From positions 24,585,319 to 24,649,318 of the forward strand of contig NC_037591.1 of the NCBI RefSeq assembly GCF_003073045.1: a stretch of DNA of 64,000 nt, written 5' to 3'. This stretch comes from Pomacea canaliculata. Lineage: Eukaryota; Mollusca; Gastropoda; Architaenioglossa; Ampullariidae. The number at the start of each line of letters is the position of its first letter. Position 1 is the stretch's first letter. A model generated the notes under the pieces. It had not been told where the DNA came from, searched no databases, and saw nothing but the letters and a program-made list of their open reading frames with translations. Positions 1 through 13,029 of this stretch are shown piece by piece. Made by a program: the position numbers and the translations under genes.

Positions 1-1055
1 CAACCATAGAACCAAAAAATCACCACACACAAAAACTCCTCAAAACTATGACAGATGTCTAGGGATATGTATTACTGCCACATGGTCCCAGTTCTCCCTT
101 ACTGACTTACCTCACTGGACAATGTTAATTAACAGCATAATTCTGACTGCTGTTCTTTATGCGGAGTGACCACTATAGTTGCACATAAGTATTATCAAAG
201 TAAGCATATCCATACACGTTTTTTCTGGGCACAGAAATCGTCATAGCTAGCATATCAAGAACAGCAGATTGTGAGAGTGGGAGATACTCATTCAAGTTTT
301 GAAATCTCAGTCTTATACTCAGCTCAGCACAGTTGTAGAGTGATAAGAGAACAAATGTATACACCACTTTCAATGCTCTTTACACAGTGGTAGAAATTAT
401 TTCTAACTTCACTTGAGCAGAAGTCATACCACATCAAGATATCCAGACTTTTCCTGCTCAGGAAATCTAACTAGCATTCTCTTAATGTGTCACCCCTGTT
501 GGAATTAATTATAATTTAGCAAATTTCTGAATATTTTTGCATCTGTCAGCAATCAGTGGAAGGTGCATTATCAGCCTCATGTGTAACACAAAAGATTGTC
601 CTTTTCAATCCTTCGATGACCTGCATTGACATGTTATGAATTGTCACAAATGAGCATCTGTGGCAAATACAGGAAAAAAATGAGACATCACCCTTACATT
701 ACCCTTGAGCCCTGGTTGCTACGTTTTGCTATCACAGAAGGCAGCAGACAAAGCGATGACGTGATGTGAAGAAAATTCTAAGCAGACAAATCATGAAAAG
801 ACATGATAAACTTCTTCCACACAAAACTCTCATAATTAACAAGTGTCACCGATCACACATTTGCAGATTAAAACACCAGTTTCTGTGGTCTGGCTTAAAA
901 AATAGTTTGGGAGTAGTAGGTGTTATAGTCCATGGTGTTTTTGCAAGATTTTCTGTTCCACGCTGGTTACACCATTAATTCAAAGCCAGATGCAAACCTG
1001 ACCTACAAAATGTTGGTAGAAGAACATGATCCACTTTTCTGGAGTTTTCTACACA
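1..1055. other. Downstream flank / likely 3' UTR of the Rab gene
   Basis: No coding region is recognised. The stretch lies immediately 3' of the Rab stop codon on the minus strand and is probably its untranslated tail plus flank. The short ORFs here have no recognisable domain. Confidence 0.4.
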
Positions 1056-4000
1056 TCAGCAGCCACAGCCTTCAGCCTCTGGTGTTTTCTGCTGGTTCTC
1101 CCGTGTAGGCAGCCTCACATTTTCAGAACTTGATGAAAAAATGTCCGTAACATCTTGCTGAGGACTGAGGATCCCAAGTCCTGAGTTAGGATATGTTTCA
1201 TAAAATTTAATTAGCTGTCGAGAAACTTGTAAGAAGGCGTCTTCTATACCTGTAAACAGAAATCAGAGAAAGGTAAATTTTTAGCAACTGCTTCTGGCAG
1301 TCCTTTCTGCCTTCCTTTTTGTACTAAATGTGGACATGTATAAGCATCTCCCTTCTATAATATGTGCTCACCTGTGTTCTTTAAAGCTGATGTCTCAAAA
1401 AATAAGGCATCGATAGAATTGGCATATTCAGCAGCATCTGCTGTGCTAACTTTTCGACCACTCTCAAGGTCACTTTTGTTGCCTAGAAGGCACATCACTG
1501 AAATACCATCACACAATTATTTTCTTTTTGATTTTAAATTCAACAACAAACAGAATGCTATAAGTTCTAAACACTAAGTAGGCACAAGTGAGAAGTCAAG
1601 TCAAACTCATGGAGATGTCATGACTTCTATCAGAAGAAGATAACCAAAGAAAAGATAACTAAACACTCACTTGGAGCATTCAACATGCATCTATATGCCT
1701 TCATCAGCTATAATCAAAGTGACTGGGGTACTTTTTTATGCTTTAAGAAGCAATGTTATTTCTGGTATGTTTGGTTTGTATAGTTTATCATTCTAAAATA
1801 AAAGCCCATATGAAAATCTGAGTATTTGTTTTTCATACCTATGGGAGTATCCACATTCTTTTTCAGTTCTGAAATAAAAAAAAATTTCTATGAAACTGGA
1901 AAATATGATTTCAGAAAATTACTATCCAAAGTACAAAATGTAATTACACTTGAGCATTATACCACAAAATAAAGTTAAATGTCTTCCACATATCCAAATT
2001 TTACATTCTGTATTTTATCTTGATGAATATTTATAAAAATTGTGCTATGCACATCGATACAAGAAACCATAGATTTACTTCTCTATTCTGCAATGAATCA
2101 ATGAACTCACAGCACTAATAAAATATGTTAAAAAAAGAATTAGAAAGATAATAACATACCTTTGACCCAGTCTTTAATGTCATAGAAACTTTCCAGTGAG
2201 GTGATGTCATAGACAAGCATAGCTGCATTGGCTTTTCGATAATACATTGGTGCCTGTTACAGGCAGAAATATCACAATCATCATTATGACTTTTTATGTT
2301 TGGTAAAATACTTTACAACTTAGAAGTAATTATGTAAGAAATAGTAAATACACATTACTTACAGAAAAATACACTTTACAGGTGGTATTTTACACCTTTC
2401 TTGTAGTTCCCCTAGAAATTTTAATTTTTCTAACTTTATCATAAGTGACCAAACCAAGGCATAATGTCTGCTCAATAAAGAGTAGAAATCCCACCATGAC
2501 CAAAAACAGTACTCACCATTGAACGAAAGCGCTCCTGTCCTGCTGTGTCCCATACTTGTAACTTCACTCTATAGCTGTCTAAGGTCCTATGCACAGAAAT
2601 CACTGTTTATTCAAAAAAAGTTCTGCTTAGTATCTTGAATCTTTTAATGTCGCATAAGAATTTATACTCATACTTTTACACTGCTTACAGAAGAATTTAT
2701 ATGAACTTGTTCAGTAAAAAATTTTAATGAACCATTGTTTTTCTACAGGCAACTATGGTTTTGGATATTGTTTCTAACAAACAAACACACTCACACTCAA
2801 ACTCATTCATACACACTCTTACACACACAGAGTAAACATCTTTCCTCTTCTCCTTTTCTCATGTGCATGCAAGCATGCAAAATACTCAGTCCTTCCCCCA
2901 TTATCTCTTTTTTTTTTTTCTTAGTCCTAAGCTCCTCTTACATGCTGCCAAGTACTTAATGGGCAAACAGTAATGATAAAACATGTCCACTCATCCTATG
3001 TCCTATCTCTTAGCCCGACTTCCCCCTTGGCTTGAATTCAAGTCAACCTTTCTCTGTATTTTCCGTCACTCATTTACTTCAGGTGCACTTTGATGAGAAA
3101 AAAATCTAATGGCATGTGACCCTGCTCTTGAGGCTTCATAGACAGTAAATTGTGCTGGCATGTTTTTTTGTATTATTATTTTAACATCAAGCTTAATTCT
3201 AAGGGCGTTGTTGTTTGTTTTATTTTAAATAAACTAATATACTTTAGATAGTTTGTTCATTTTAGAATAAATGTAACAAGCAGAAATGGAGTTAACTGTC
3301 TGTAAAACATGCAGGTAATTGTTCCCACGCGGCCCGGTGGCGCAACGGTTAGCGCTGTTAGCGCCTGTCACCAATACAGTGAAGGTTGGCTGCCCTGAGT
3401 TCATTTCTCGTCTCGGGCATGCTGTTCTTTCTCTGCACGTGGCATCTGTTTACAGGGCTGGCCGCCCTCCGCCAAGGACGGTCCCAAGCCCGGCTGAAAA
3501 AGGAGGAGGGTTGGGCGTGGGGCCAGCACCCCCACCCCGTAAAACAAATCCTTGCTACCGAAACATCGACAACAGTTAAGACTGTAGTCGATGGCCTATG
3601 CCCCAGGAGGGGCGAAAGGGCCTTAAAAAAATTATAAAAAAAAAATTGTTCCCACTCACTCATTTTCTCTTTCCTTGCACTGATGTCAAAAGTAAATATA
3701 AACTATAATCAAGGATATCATTCTCACGAGACCTAGCTGAAATAAAAATGGAATGTTCATTCTGTGGCTCAGATTGAAACTCTGAAAGAAAGAGTTATGG
3801 AAAGAAAACAAAGCTAGAGCTGTGTAAGCCAATACAAACTCCTGCTAAATGAGAAAGGAAGTCTGTCTACAAAAATACTTTACACTGTTGCTACAGATTT
3901 GATCTCAAGCTTAAAAATTTATAACAAACAGTTGACTATAAAATTTATTAAGAAATAAACTTCAACACTATCCATGAGACAACTGTTACTGACATCTTGT

Positions 4001-7000
4001 AGGTGAAGAAGGATGCCCCGATGGTGGGGCTGACAGCTTTGCTGAACATACCCCCAACATAGCGGATAACAACACTGGTTTTGCCGACCCCTGACACAGA
4101 AAATTGCAAGATATCAGAAAACTGCTAATATACCTGCTTAATACATAGATTTGTTCATGAACAAATTTTCTCACAAAATAAAATTTCTATAATAAGTAGA
4201 TTAAAATATAGGAAATACATTTGACAAATTTATATCTGTGTTTCAAAGCTTACACCTCTTTGCCTCACCCTCAACCAATAATATTTTTAAAATATGTACC
4301 AGTGTTTGGAATGACATTCATTTCTTGTAATTATTTTAAGTCTGTGCATGCAGGCTACCTTGCACAAAGATTTTGTAAGACCCAGCTCAACAAAATAAAT
4401 CAAATTAATAAAAATAACAATAAACACATGATTTATCTTACACATAATCATACTCATAAGCTCTTAGTGCTCGAGATAACAAGACATGGACAACATACAA
4501 AGGACAGAAGGATAAAGAACAGTACAGATGACCGATAAAAGAGAAATATAGAAAACGGTAAGAAGAATAGAGTAACAAGAACTATTGTGGTTCTGTAGTG
4601 GAAGGCAAGTAGGGAAGGTTAATGGCTACCATTGTGTGGACTATTGTTTGAAATAATGTTCAAGGAAGAAGATTGCCTTGAGAGCACATTTAAAGGATTC
4701 AATGCAATGGTGGGTAAGTGGCGGATATGGAAGGGAAGAGAGTTGCATTGTTTTGCTGCTATCTATCTATCTATTCCTCTTTGTGCATCAGGTTGCACAT
4801 AAGGCCTCAACCAGAGTCCGCCACCGATGTCGATCGGCTGAAACACGCTCTAGGTGACCCCATGTCCAGCCTTTCCTTTCATCTCCCTTTCCACTGTTCT
4901 TCTCCAAGTTTTCCTTTGGGCGGCTCGTTTTCTTTCGGCGTCTGAGTCCATCGTAGGGCGACTCTGGAAAGGTCTGCTGTCTGCTGGCGGAGCACATGTC
5001 CAATCCAGTCGCCAACGCCTTCGTTGACCTGCGTAGTGATGGACTCGGTTTCACTTCTTCGGTGGAGTTCTTCGTTGGTGATGGGTGTTTGGCCAAAAAG
5101 ATGTTAAGTATGCGCCTGAGGCATCTGTTTTGGAAGACGTCAAGCTTGTTACTGATGGTTTTTGGTCATCTTCCAAGATTCTGATCCGTAAAGGAGGGTG
5201 CTGATCACATTTGACTTGAAGATTCTCAGCTTGATCTTCTGGCTGATGTTTTTTAGCCTTCCATGTGCTCCTGAGTGAGGCAAAGGCCTGACTGGCTTTC
5301 GCCAGTCGGGCTCGAATCTCCACCTCCGCATCCCCAGTGTTTGACATTTTGGACCCAAGATAGGTGAAACTGTCAACTTCCTCAATCTCTTCTCCATTTA
5401 GTTTGATGCTGTCTTGGACTCTGGCGTTCACTCTCATACTGTTAGTCTTTTTTGTGCTGACCTTCAAGCCAAGGTTTTCAGCTGTTTTCTGAGAAGGCCT
5501 TTGTTTTTTCCTGCATGTCTTGGTGGCGGTGTGACAGCAGGGCAATGTCATCAGCAAAGTCCAAGTCTTCCAGTGCTGTTGTTGCTGTCATAGTCATGGT
5601 CCATCTGAGCCCTCTCCTCTCGCTGTCGGTGGAAGTCTTCATGATCCAGTCCATGGCCAGGATGAAGAGAACAGCGACAGAATGCAGCCCTGCTTCACCC
5701 GGTACTGACGTTGAAGGGGTCTGTGAGCTCCGTGTCACAGACAACTGGATTTGAAATCGCTGTACAGCATTGCAATGACCTGAACAAGTTTTGCAGGGAC
5801 TCCGTAATGCCTCAGGATCTTCCATAAGGACTCGCGGTGGATGCTGTCAAAAGCCTTCTCCAGGTCGATGAAATTGATGTACAGCGGTGTGTTCCATTCG
5901 TTGCTCTGCTCCAGAATCTGTCGCAGAATGAAGATGTGTTCGGAGCAGGATCGCCCAGGGCGAAATCCTGCTTGCTGTGGTCGGAGGTCTTTCTCAAGAG
6001 TTGCCGTCAGTCTTGACAAAACAATCTTGCTGAAGACCTTGCTGGTGAGGGAAAGAAGTGTTATGCCCCTCCAATTATTGCAGTCTCCAAGATCTCCTTT
6101 CTTGGGTAACTTGAAGATGAGCCCTGTCTTCCACGCAACAGGGACCTGCCCTGATTCCCAAATTGCCTGAAGATTTCAGTCAGCTTGGGAGCTGTCACAT
6201 TCACGTCTGCTTTCAACATCTCTGCTGTTATTCCATCTGCCCCTGGTGCTTTGCCGCTCTTCATTGTCTTGACTGCTGCTGTCACTTCTTCCAGGCTTGG
6301 TGGGTCTGTGCAGATGTCAAGGTCTATGGCTGCTGGCTGGATGTCTGCAAGCTGAGGGGGATCTGGTCTGTTCAGAACTGACTCAAAATGCTCCCTCCAG
6401 CGCTGTAGTTTTCCTGCCTCTCCCTCGACGAATTACGTTCACCGTCTTTCACTGGCACATCAACTGTTCTTAAACCCGTTGTTTAGCTGTTTGTTATCTT
6501 GTACAGTGTCTTCAGGTCATTTTTACTTGCTGCATTTTCTGCTTCATCTGCCAGTTTCTCTATGTGATATCTTTTGTCGGTTCTTGTCATCCTCTTTACC
6601 TCTTTGTTCAGTTTTGCATATCTTTGTCTGTGTTGTTCCTTCAGGCGTTCAGATCTGGTGCTGTTGATTCTTTGTTTGGCTGACTTTCTCTCTTCTATCT
6701 CTTCCATGTCTCTTCTCTGATCCACTGTTCTTTCTTTTTCCGTTGAAGCCCAGTATTTTCTCTCCTGATTCCTGTAAGAACTCGATTGAAGTCGTCTAAG
6801 GTCATCTCTTGTTGGTCTCCTAGTGCCTGGAACCTGTTTCTTTACTTCCATAGCAAAGGCCCTTTCGGTGGCTGGATTTTTCAGTTTTGCCGGAGTCCAC
6901 TCTCTGCTGACGTGCCTGTTTTCCTCGTGATCGACGCAGCTTCAGAGAAACTGTGGCTATCACAAGAGTGTGGTCACTGGCAATGTCTGCTCCTCTGTAG

Positions 7001-9798
7001 GCTCTAACATCTTGAAGTGAGCTCCTCCATTTTCGGTTGATGATGACATGGTCTATCTGGTTCTTTGTGATCCCATCTGGTGATGTCATGTTGCCTTGTG
7101 GATGTCTTTGTGTGGGAAGAGTGTGCCTCCAATCAGTAGGTTGTTTTCTTCACAAAAGTCTGCCAGTCTCTCTCCGTTGTCATTGATGCTTCCCGATTCC
7201 ATGTTTGCCCATGACATGCTCCCTGCAGGTGTTGTCACTTCCCACCTTGGCATTGAGATCGCCGATGATGAGCAACATGTCGTGGGCTGGAACGCTTTCT
7301 GAGGCTGCCTGGAGCTGATCGTAAAAAGCATCCTTGTCTTCTGCCTCAGAGTCATTTGTTGGTGCATAGCAGGCTAGCACTGTCAGCTTGGTGTACTTGG
7401 AATGGAATCTTGCTCTCAAAAGCCTGGTCCATAAGCTTCCATTCCAGCAGTGCCTTTCCGTTTTCTTGTTGAGGAGTAGAGCTACTCCTTCAGAGTGCTG
7501 AGCGTCTGATCTCCTGAGAACAAAGATGTATGTCCTGACGCTAGTCTCCTCTTTCCCGTGCCGGTCCATCTGACCTCACTGACTCCCAGGATGTCCAAGT
7601 TGTAGTTGTCAACTCCTTGACTAATTGGAGCATCCTGCCAGTCTGGTACAAGGTCTGGACGTTCCAGCACCCCACCCTCAACTTCTGCCTCGGCTTCAGT
7701 AAATCCGCTGTCGGGGCGCCAGCTCCCTTTCGGGTTTGGCTGTCGTCCGTCATTAGTCCAGTCTCCTGGTGTGCTTCATTACTTCGCCATCTGTGACGAG
7801 TTCTCTGGTTTTAGTTTCTGTAACAGGATTTTTTTTACATGGTGGGTTGTTAGCCCTACCACAACCCTATTTTACCTCTAGGTGAGGTGTCCACCTTAGT
7901 CGCCTCTTACGACATGCCTGGCTGGATGGCAGGGACCCTATTCTTGCAATGCTTGCTAGGCAAGCATACCCCGGGGTCCCACAGGGGATTGTTTTGCTGC
8001 ACAGTAACTAAAGATCCTGTGACCATATGCTGTTGTTGTCTAGATTAAAATCATAAAAGCTTCCTGGCCCACAAATTATACTGCTGACTAACTATTGCTA
8101 TTTTCATTCTTGATGCATTTTTGTAGAAGACAGATACTTAATAAACCCACTTAATAAACTTTAGTTATGAATCTCCACCACACAAATTTTGACGCAGTCT
8201 CCTTTATTGTCTTTGGATGACTAACATACATTAATCTTCTTCTCTTTCATTATTTGTGCGTGTGTGTGTGTGTGTTGGTGTTTGCAAATTATAACTAATG
8301 TTTTTAAATCCTTTGTTTGCTATCATATACCATTCTTCCTCTTCTCCTATTCCCAATATAATCACACATGCAAAATATTCACTTTCCTCAATTATCTCCT
8401 TTCCTTCAAGTTCAAACTATTTTTGCGTGTAGCCAAGTACTTAATGGGCAATGATAAAATATTTCCATTCATCCTATGTCCTACCACTCACCAAAATCAC
8501 TGTTTTGGGCATTATTATCATGACCACTTCTTAATGTCTTCTCAACATTGATGATTTGTGGTCTAAATCCATTCCATATATGAACTTAAAAATAGCTTAG
8601 TTTTCTCCCACTCCCATTACAATTATGATACAACTTGAAAGAAACCGCATTCACTGGTGCTTTTGTTTCAACTCCACTTGTTTGACTTTCCCACAAATTG
8701 AATGCTCACTTTTACCCACCTTCTCCAAACAAACCACTCCTATCTCTCTCTTGCACACACATCGAGACAAAGTGACGAGAGAGACGAGAGAGACAGAAAA
8801 AAGAGAGGGAGACGATCGTGGGAAACAATCCTGGGAAACAGTCAGATCACTGCATGGTATGCTGAAGAACCAGTATATAAATGAACTTAAAGTTGCATTA
8901 GATTTATGCTGCAGGGACAGTAAAGAATCTTTCCTATGCAACCTATAGGTTAATATATGTTCTATAACAATCATAATACTGATATCATTAGAAGCTCTTC
9001 CATCTGATTTTATCCTTCTAAAACAAGGTAAGATGAAACTTCATATAACCTACTGCAGGTTTAATATTAATTACTTAGCATAATTTTTAAAATCAAAATC
9101 ATTATGTTTTCTAAGATCAGTTTTATGTTACACAATATGCAATGTTCTGGAAATAATGCTCAAGTACTATTATCTCTATTACTGTGATCGCTATCACTGC
9201 CCACTTTGATACATTATTAAATAATCCATTGTTTACAGACACTCCTTTTTTGTCCCCAAATCTTCTTATGCACAAACTGTTTAATGTTGTTATGTGTTCA
9301 CTTTGGAGTTCTTAAAATATTTTTCTGATATTAATTACGTTACTGCGTTTGGCTCTTTAAATATAAGAAACAGTGTTAATGGTTTACGGACGCACCATAA
9401 CGATCTTCCCTTTTTCTGTCAGCTCTTTTCCAGCTAGTTTAAAGCTATTGTAGCCACGAGTTTTTCTTAAAACGTTTGTCATACACACTGTCGTAACACA
9501 TCTACATCATCATCTGTCAACGCGAAAAACACAAGCTACGTAACTGTGCCCGATCCGTTACTAGCGAACACAACACGATATTTCGCCCACGTGATGTGCA
9601 TCACAAATAAAACAGTTAACAAATAAGGAAGTAAAGTAACTAAAGACAGATAAAAATACATCTTTGCTGACCTCAATTTAGTCAGTGTATATACTTGTCA
9701 GTAACTAGGAGCGATAAAAATTATTTGAAAATACCTTGAGATCCCAAAACCACGACTTTTGCTTCTATCGATCGCATACTTTCTTCCGAGGTCGTCAT
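1056..9798 (-). CDS. Rab-family small GTPase (7 exons, 224 aa, complete)
   Basis: Membrane-trafficking GTPase that cycles between GDP and GTP states and recruits effectors to vesicles. Coding exons in transcription order: 9735-9798, 3994-4090, 2517-2586, 2160-2253, 1839-1868, 1372-1497, 1056-1249. All have GT-AG borders and phases that join without a break into 224 codons. Motifs seen: P-loop GSQGVGKT (residues 19-26), switch I threonine in SPTIGASF (T44), WDTAGQERF (66-74), [21 protein letters not shown] (124-129) and the ETSA base-binding motif (153-156). The C-terminus is Cys-Gly-Cys, a CxC site for double geranylgeranylation, after a hydrophilic hypervariable tail. The core resembles the Rab5/21/22/31 group, and similar invertebrate proteins are often labelled Rab-31-like, but I cannot fix the subfamily. 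Intron 1 (5.6 kb) holds a full-length LINE and intron 2 a SINE. The start codon lies 345 bp from the divergent HINT1 start, so a shared promoter is likely. Confidence 0.93.
2850..3010. repeat. Dispersed repeat, copy 1 (unclassified)
   Basis: This stretch in Rab intron 2 resembles 8325-8490 in Rab intron 1. Shared blocks, in the same order, include CATGCAAAATA, a pyrimidine-rich stretch, AAGTACTTAATGGGCAA, ATGATAAAA and TCATCCTATGTCCTA. The similarity was noticed by eye. No terminal repeats or coding content were seen, so the class is unknown. Confidence 0.5.
3329..3643 (+). mobile_element. tRNA-derived SINE with 12-bp target-site duplication
   Basis: The element is bounded by AATTGTTCCCAC at 3317-3328 and again at 3644-3655, an exact 12-bp duplication. 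It opens with a tRNA-like head (GGTGGCGCAACGGTTAGCG, A-box-like; GAGTTCATTTCTCG, B-box-like). A GC-rich body follows (GGTCCCAAGCCCGG to CCGTAAAACAAATCC), and it ends in an A-rich tail. It lies in Rab intron 2, antisense to the gene. The head is shared with 45870-46042 and the body with 33182-33341. The perfect duplication suggests a fairly recent insertion. The head carries a small internal duplication (GTTAGCGCTGTTAGCGC). Confidence 0.9.
4760..7987 (-). mobile_element. RTE-like non-LTR retrotransposon (LINE), apparently full length, with 13-bp target-site duplication
   Basis: Flanked by ATTGTTTTGCTGC at 4747-4759 and 7988-8000, an exact 13-bp duplication, so about 3.2 kb inserted as one piece in Rab intron 1, in the sense of the gene. 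From its 5' end (near 7987) it has a roughly 250-bp leader, then an APE-type endonuclease ([68 protein letters not shown]). The reverse transcriptase follows ([42 protein letters not shown]), then a tail with RWRWIGHVLR and GRPKETWRRT. The 3' end carries a short ATAG-type repeat. The endonuclease resembles the RTE/BovB (CFDP2-like) group; a related clade such as Nimb is possible. The reading frame is broken many times, mostly by one-base length changes in homopolymers, so no full-length ORF remains. Confidence 0.92.
8001..9734. other. Remainder of Rab intron 1
   Basis: Intronic sequence between the LINE duplication and the first coding exon. It holds a short TG run near 8254-8275, the second copy of a dispersed repeat at 8325-8490 and a GA-rich patch near 8770-8810. 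Otherwise nothing is recognised. Confidence 0.5.
8325..8490. repeat. Dispersed repeat, copy 2 (unclassified)
   Basis: Counterpart of 2850-3010, in the same orientation, with a shared AAGTACTTAATGGGCAA core followed by ATGATAAAA and TCATCCTATGTCCTA. It may be an old mobile element or a segmental copy; the class is unknown. Confidence 0.5.
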
Positions 9799-10143
9799 AT
9801 CCGGCCTATACAAAGTTGACCTTCCTTGTTCACCTGCAAATTGTTTGGAAATATGTTGCATCCGATCTAAAGACCTTGACAGACGTTTGAAAGTAAACAA
9901 GAGTCTAGTTAGAGTAGTAGCTGTCTAGAGTTATCCCCCGTAGAGACCGCAAGCCGAGATAGTCACTTTAGTTGACTAGCGAGCGGTTAAGTAAATCCCC
10001 ATATGCAATTTAAAATAAAGATACAGCATATGAAACTATATGTGTATTTTATCATATCCGTTAATTGTTAGTTTTCTATTTCTATATTTCTCTATATATC
10101 TTTTATTACTATTATTTGTGCTGCAGGTGTTACTAGAAACAAC
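9799..10143. promoter_or_regulatory. Putative bidirectional promoter between the Rab gene and HINT1
   Basis: The 345 bp between two start codons on opposite strands. Both genes are housekeeping types, which often share a divergent promoter. A CTGCAG followed by GTGTTAC just upstream of the HINT1 ATG looks like a splice acceptor, so HINT1 may have a 5' UTR intron here. No core promoter motif was identified with confidence. Confidence 0.45.
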
Positions 10144-11377
<1,234 letters not shown>

Positions 11378-13029
11378 GTTGTGCTGCAGCTCAATGCATC
11401 AGCCTGTACTCTCAGAACATTTCAAGAATTTCACTACTAATTTTATCCATTGATGGTTCTGTTATCAGCCTTTTAAAAGAATTAAATTAATTCAATAGTT
11501 GATTAGCTTTGATGGTCCTTTTTTAAGGATTTTTTCCTTTCGTCCATCTTATTTTCAAGTGCATTTCTCCTTTATAGTTACAACTTTCAGTCTCATGTTG
11601 AATTCTTAGCTTATTAATTTTTGTTAATTATCTTCATAGATTCTCTATTTTCTTCACATTACTACCTGCATGATGAAAAAGGATAACTGCATTTAAACTT
11701 TTTAAAATTTTGATGGAAATCTGGCTTTCTTAACTGCCAAAATTTTTTAAAAGCATTAAGGGTACAGCTTAACTAGAAAACATTTCTTTATAGCATAATA
11801 GTTTGTGATAAGATTCTTGCATTTACTATTTTGTGACTAGTATATGCTCAGTCCTAAGTAGACTGGACAAGCTTTATGTAACCATATTTTGGCCAACATC
11901 ATGATTGTACCTGCAGTTAACTGCTGTTTAGTTGGATGGTTGCAAGAGATCACCCTAGTAGTTGGATTATGTTATCAATCTTCTAACATCAGTGCATGAC
12001 CAAACCTGACATTCAACATAGTGCACGTCTCATTAAATACCAGATCATTTGACCAGAGGTCACCCCTAAAAAGATTATCTTGAAAACAAAGAAACACAGT
12101 CTTTAATAGAAGTTTCAGTATTTGCATTTTCATCATATGTTGGACTGTTTCACATACAAACCAGAACTTATGTTTACACAGACTTTTGTACACATTTTTA
12201 GTAATAACTGTTAAAACATAACTTAAGTATTCACCACAATTATTATGTTAAACATAAAAACTGTTTGCTGTAAAATTTCGTCTGAACGATTTTTGGTAAT
12301 AAATGTTGGATTTGACTCATTGGTGGACTTTGTTATATGAAATGTGTATTTCATTTTGATATTATGCATAGTTTGCATGTTCATAGTATGAAATGTCCAT
12401 CTTGCTCTCCATGCACAAATGATCAGCACCAGGGTAATTGAATGGTATTACATTAACAGTCACGTAGCTAGTCATTAGTCAGACACATTGTTAACATGCA
12501 GGACACTTCTGTGCTTGATAGTTCTTACCACTTGCATACATTCTTTCCCAATCCTCGCTCCCCTTTCAGATAAATTCTTGTCCACTGCACTTGAAATTTT
12601 ACAACTGCATATTTCTTCGGCTTTGCAGTTAGATGCATCCTTTTTTTTTATTAACCACTGCAGTGCCGAAAGGAGAAAACCCAGCTCATAGTAGTTTTTT
12701 TTAACTCCCATCTAATGTGCATTCATATACATAGTAGAGCATGCAGTTTTTACTATGAAACATTTATTCATCAAGATCAATTTATAAGACATTTAATAAG
12801 CCCAGGGCCTCACAGTGAAAATGCAATGGTAGTTAATACAACTGAAAAGCCAAAGAAATTGCATTTATATTTAACTACTGCTTCATTAGGTCAACAGAGA
12901 TGGACTTCTTGTAGCTGGTAAAGAAGTCTAAATCCAAGTGACAAGCTTGAAGATGTAAAAGAAGTCAAAACTCTTTTTTAGCATTTGGTGAAAAACCAAG
13001 CGATGGCTTCCAACAAAAAGACAATCTGT
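11378..13029. other. Convergent intergenic region: 3' UTRs of HINT1 and GPATCH4
   Basis: AT-rich sequence with no coding signal. On the minus strand an AATAAA at 12763-12768 lies about 260 bases after the GPATCH4 stop and is a good candidate poly(A) signal. No mobile element is recognised. Confidence 0.5.
12763..12768 (-). promoter_or_regulatory. Candidate poly(A) signal of GPATCH4
   Basis: TTTATT on the given strand, AATAAA on the minus strand, downstream of the GPATCH4 stop codon. Other signals could be used instead. Confidence 0.4.
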
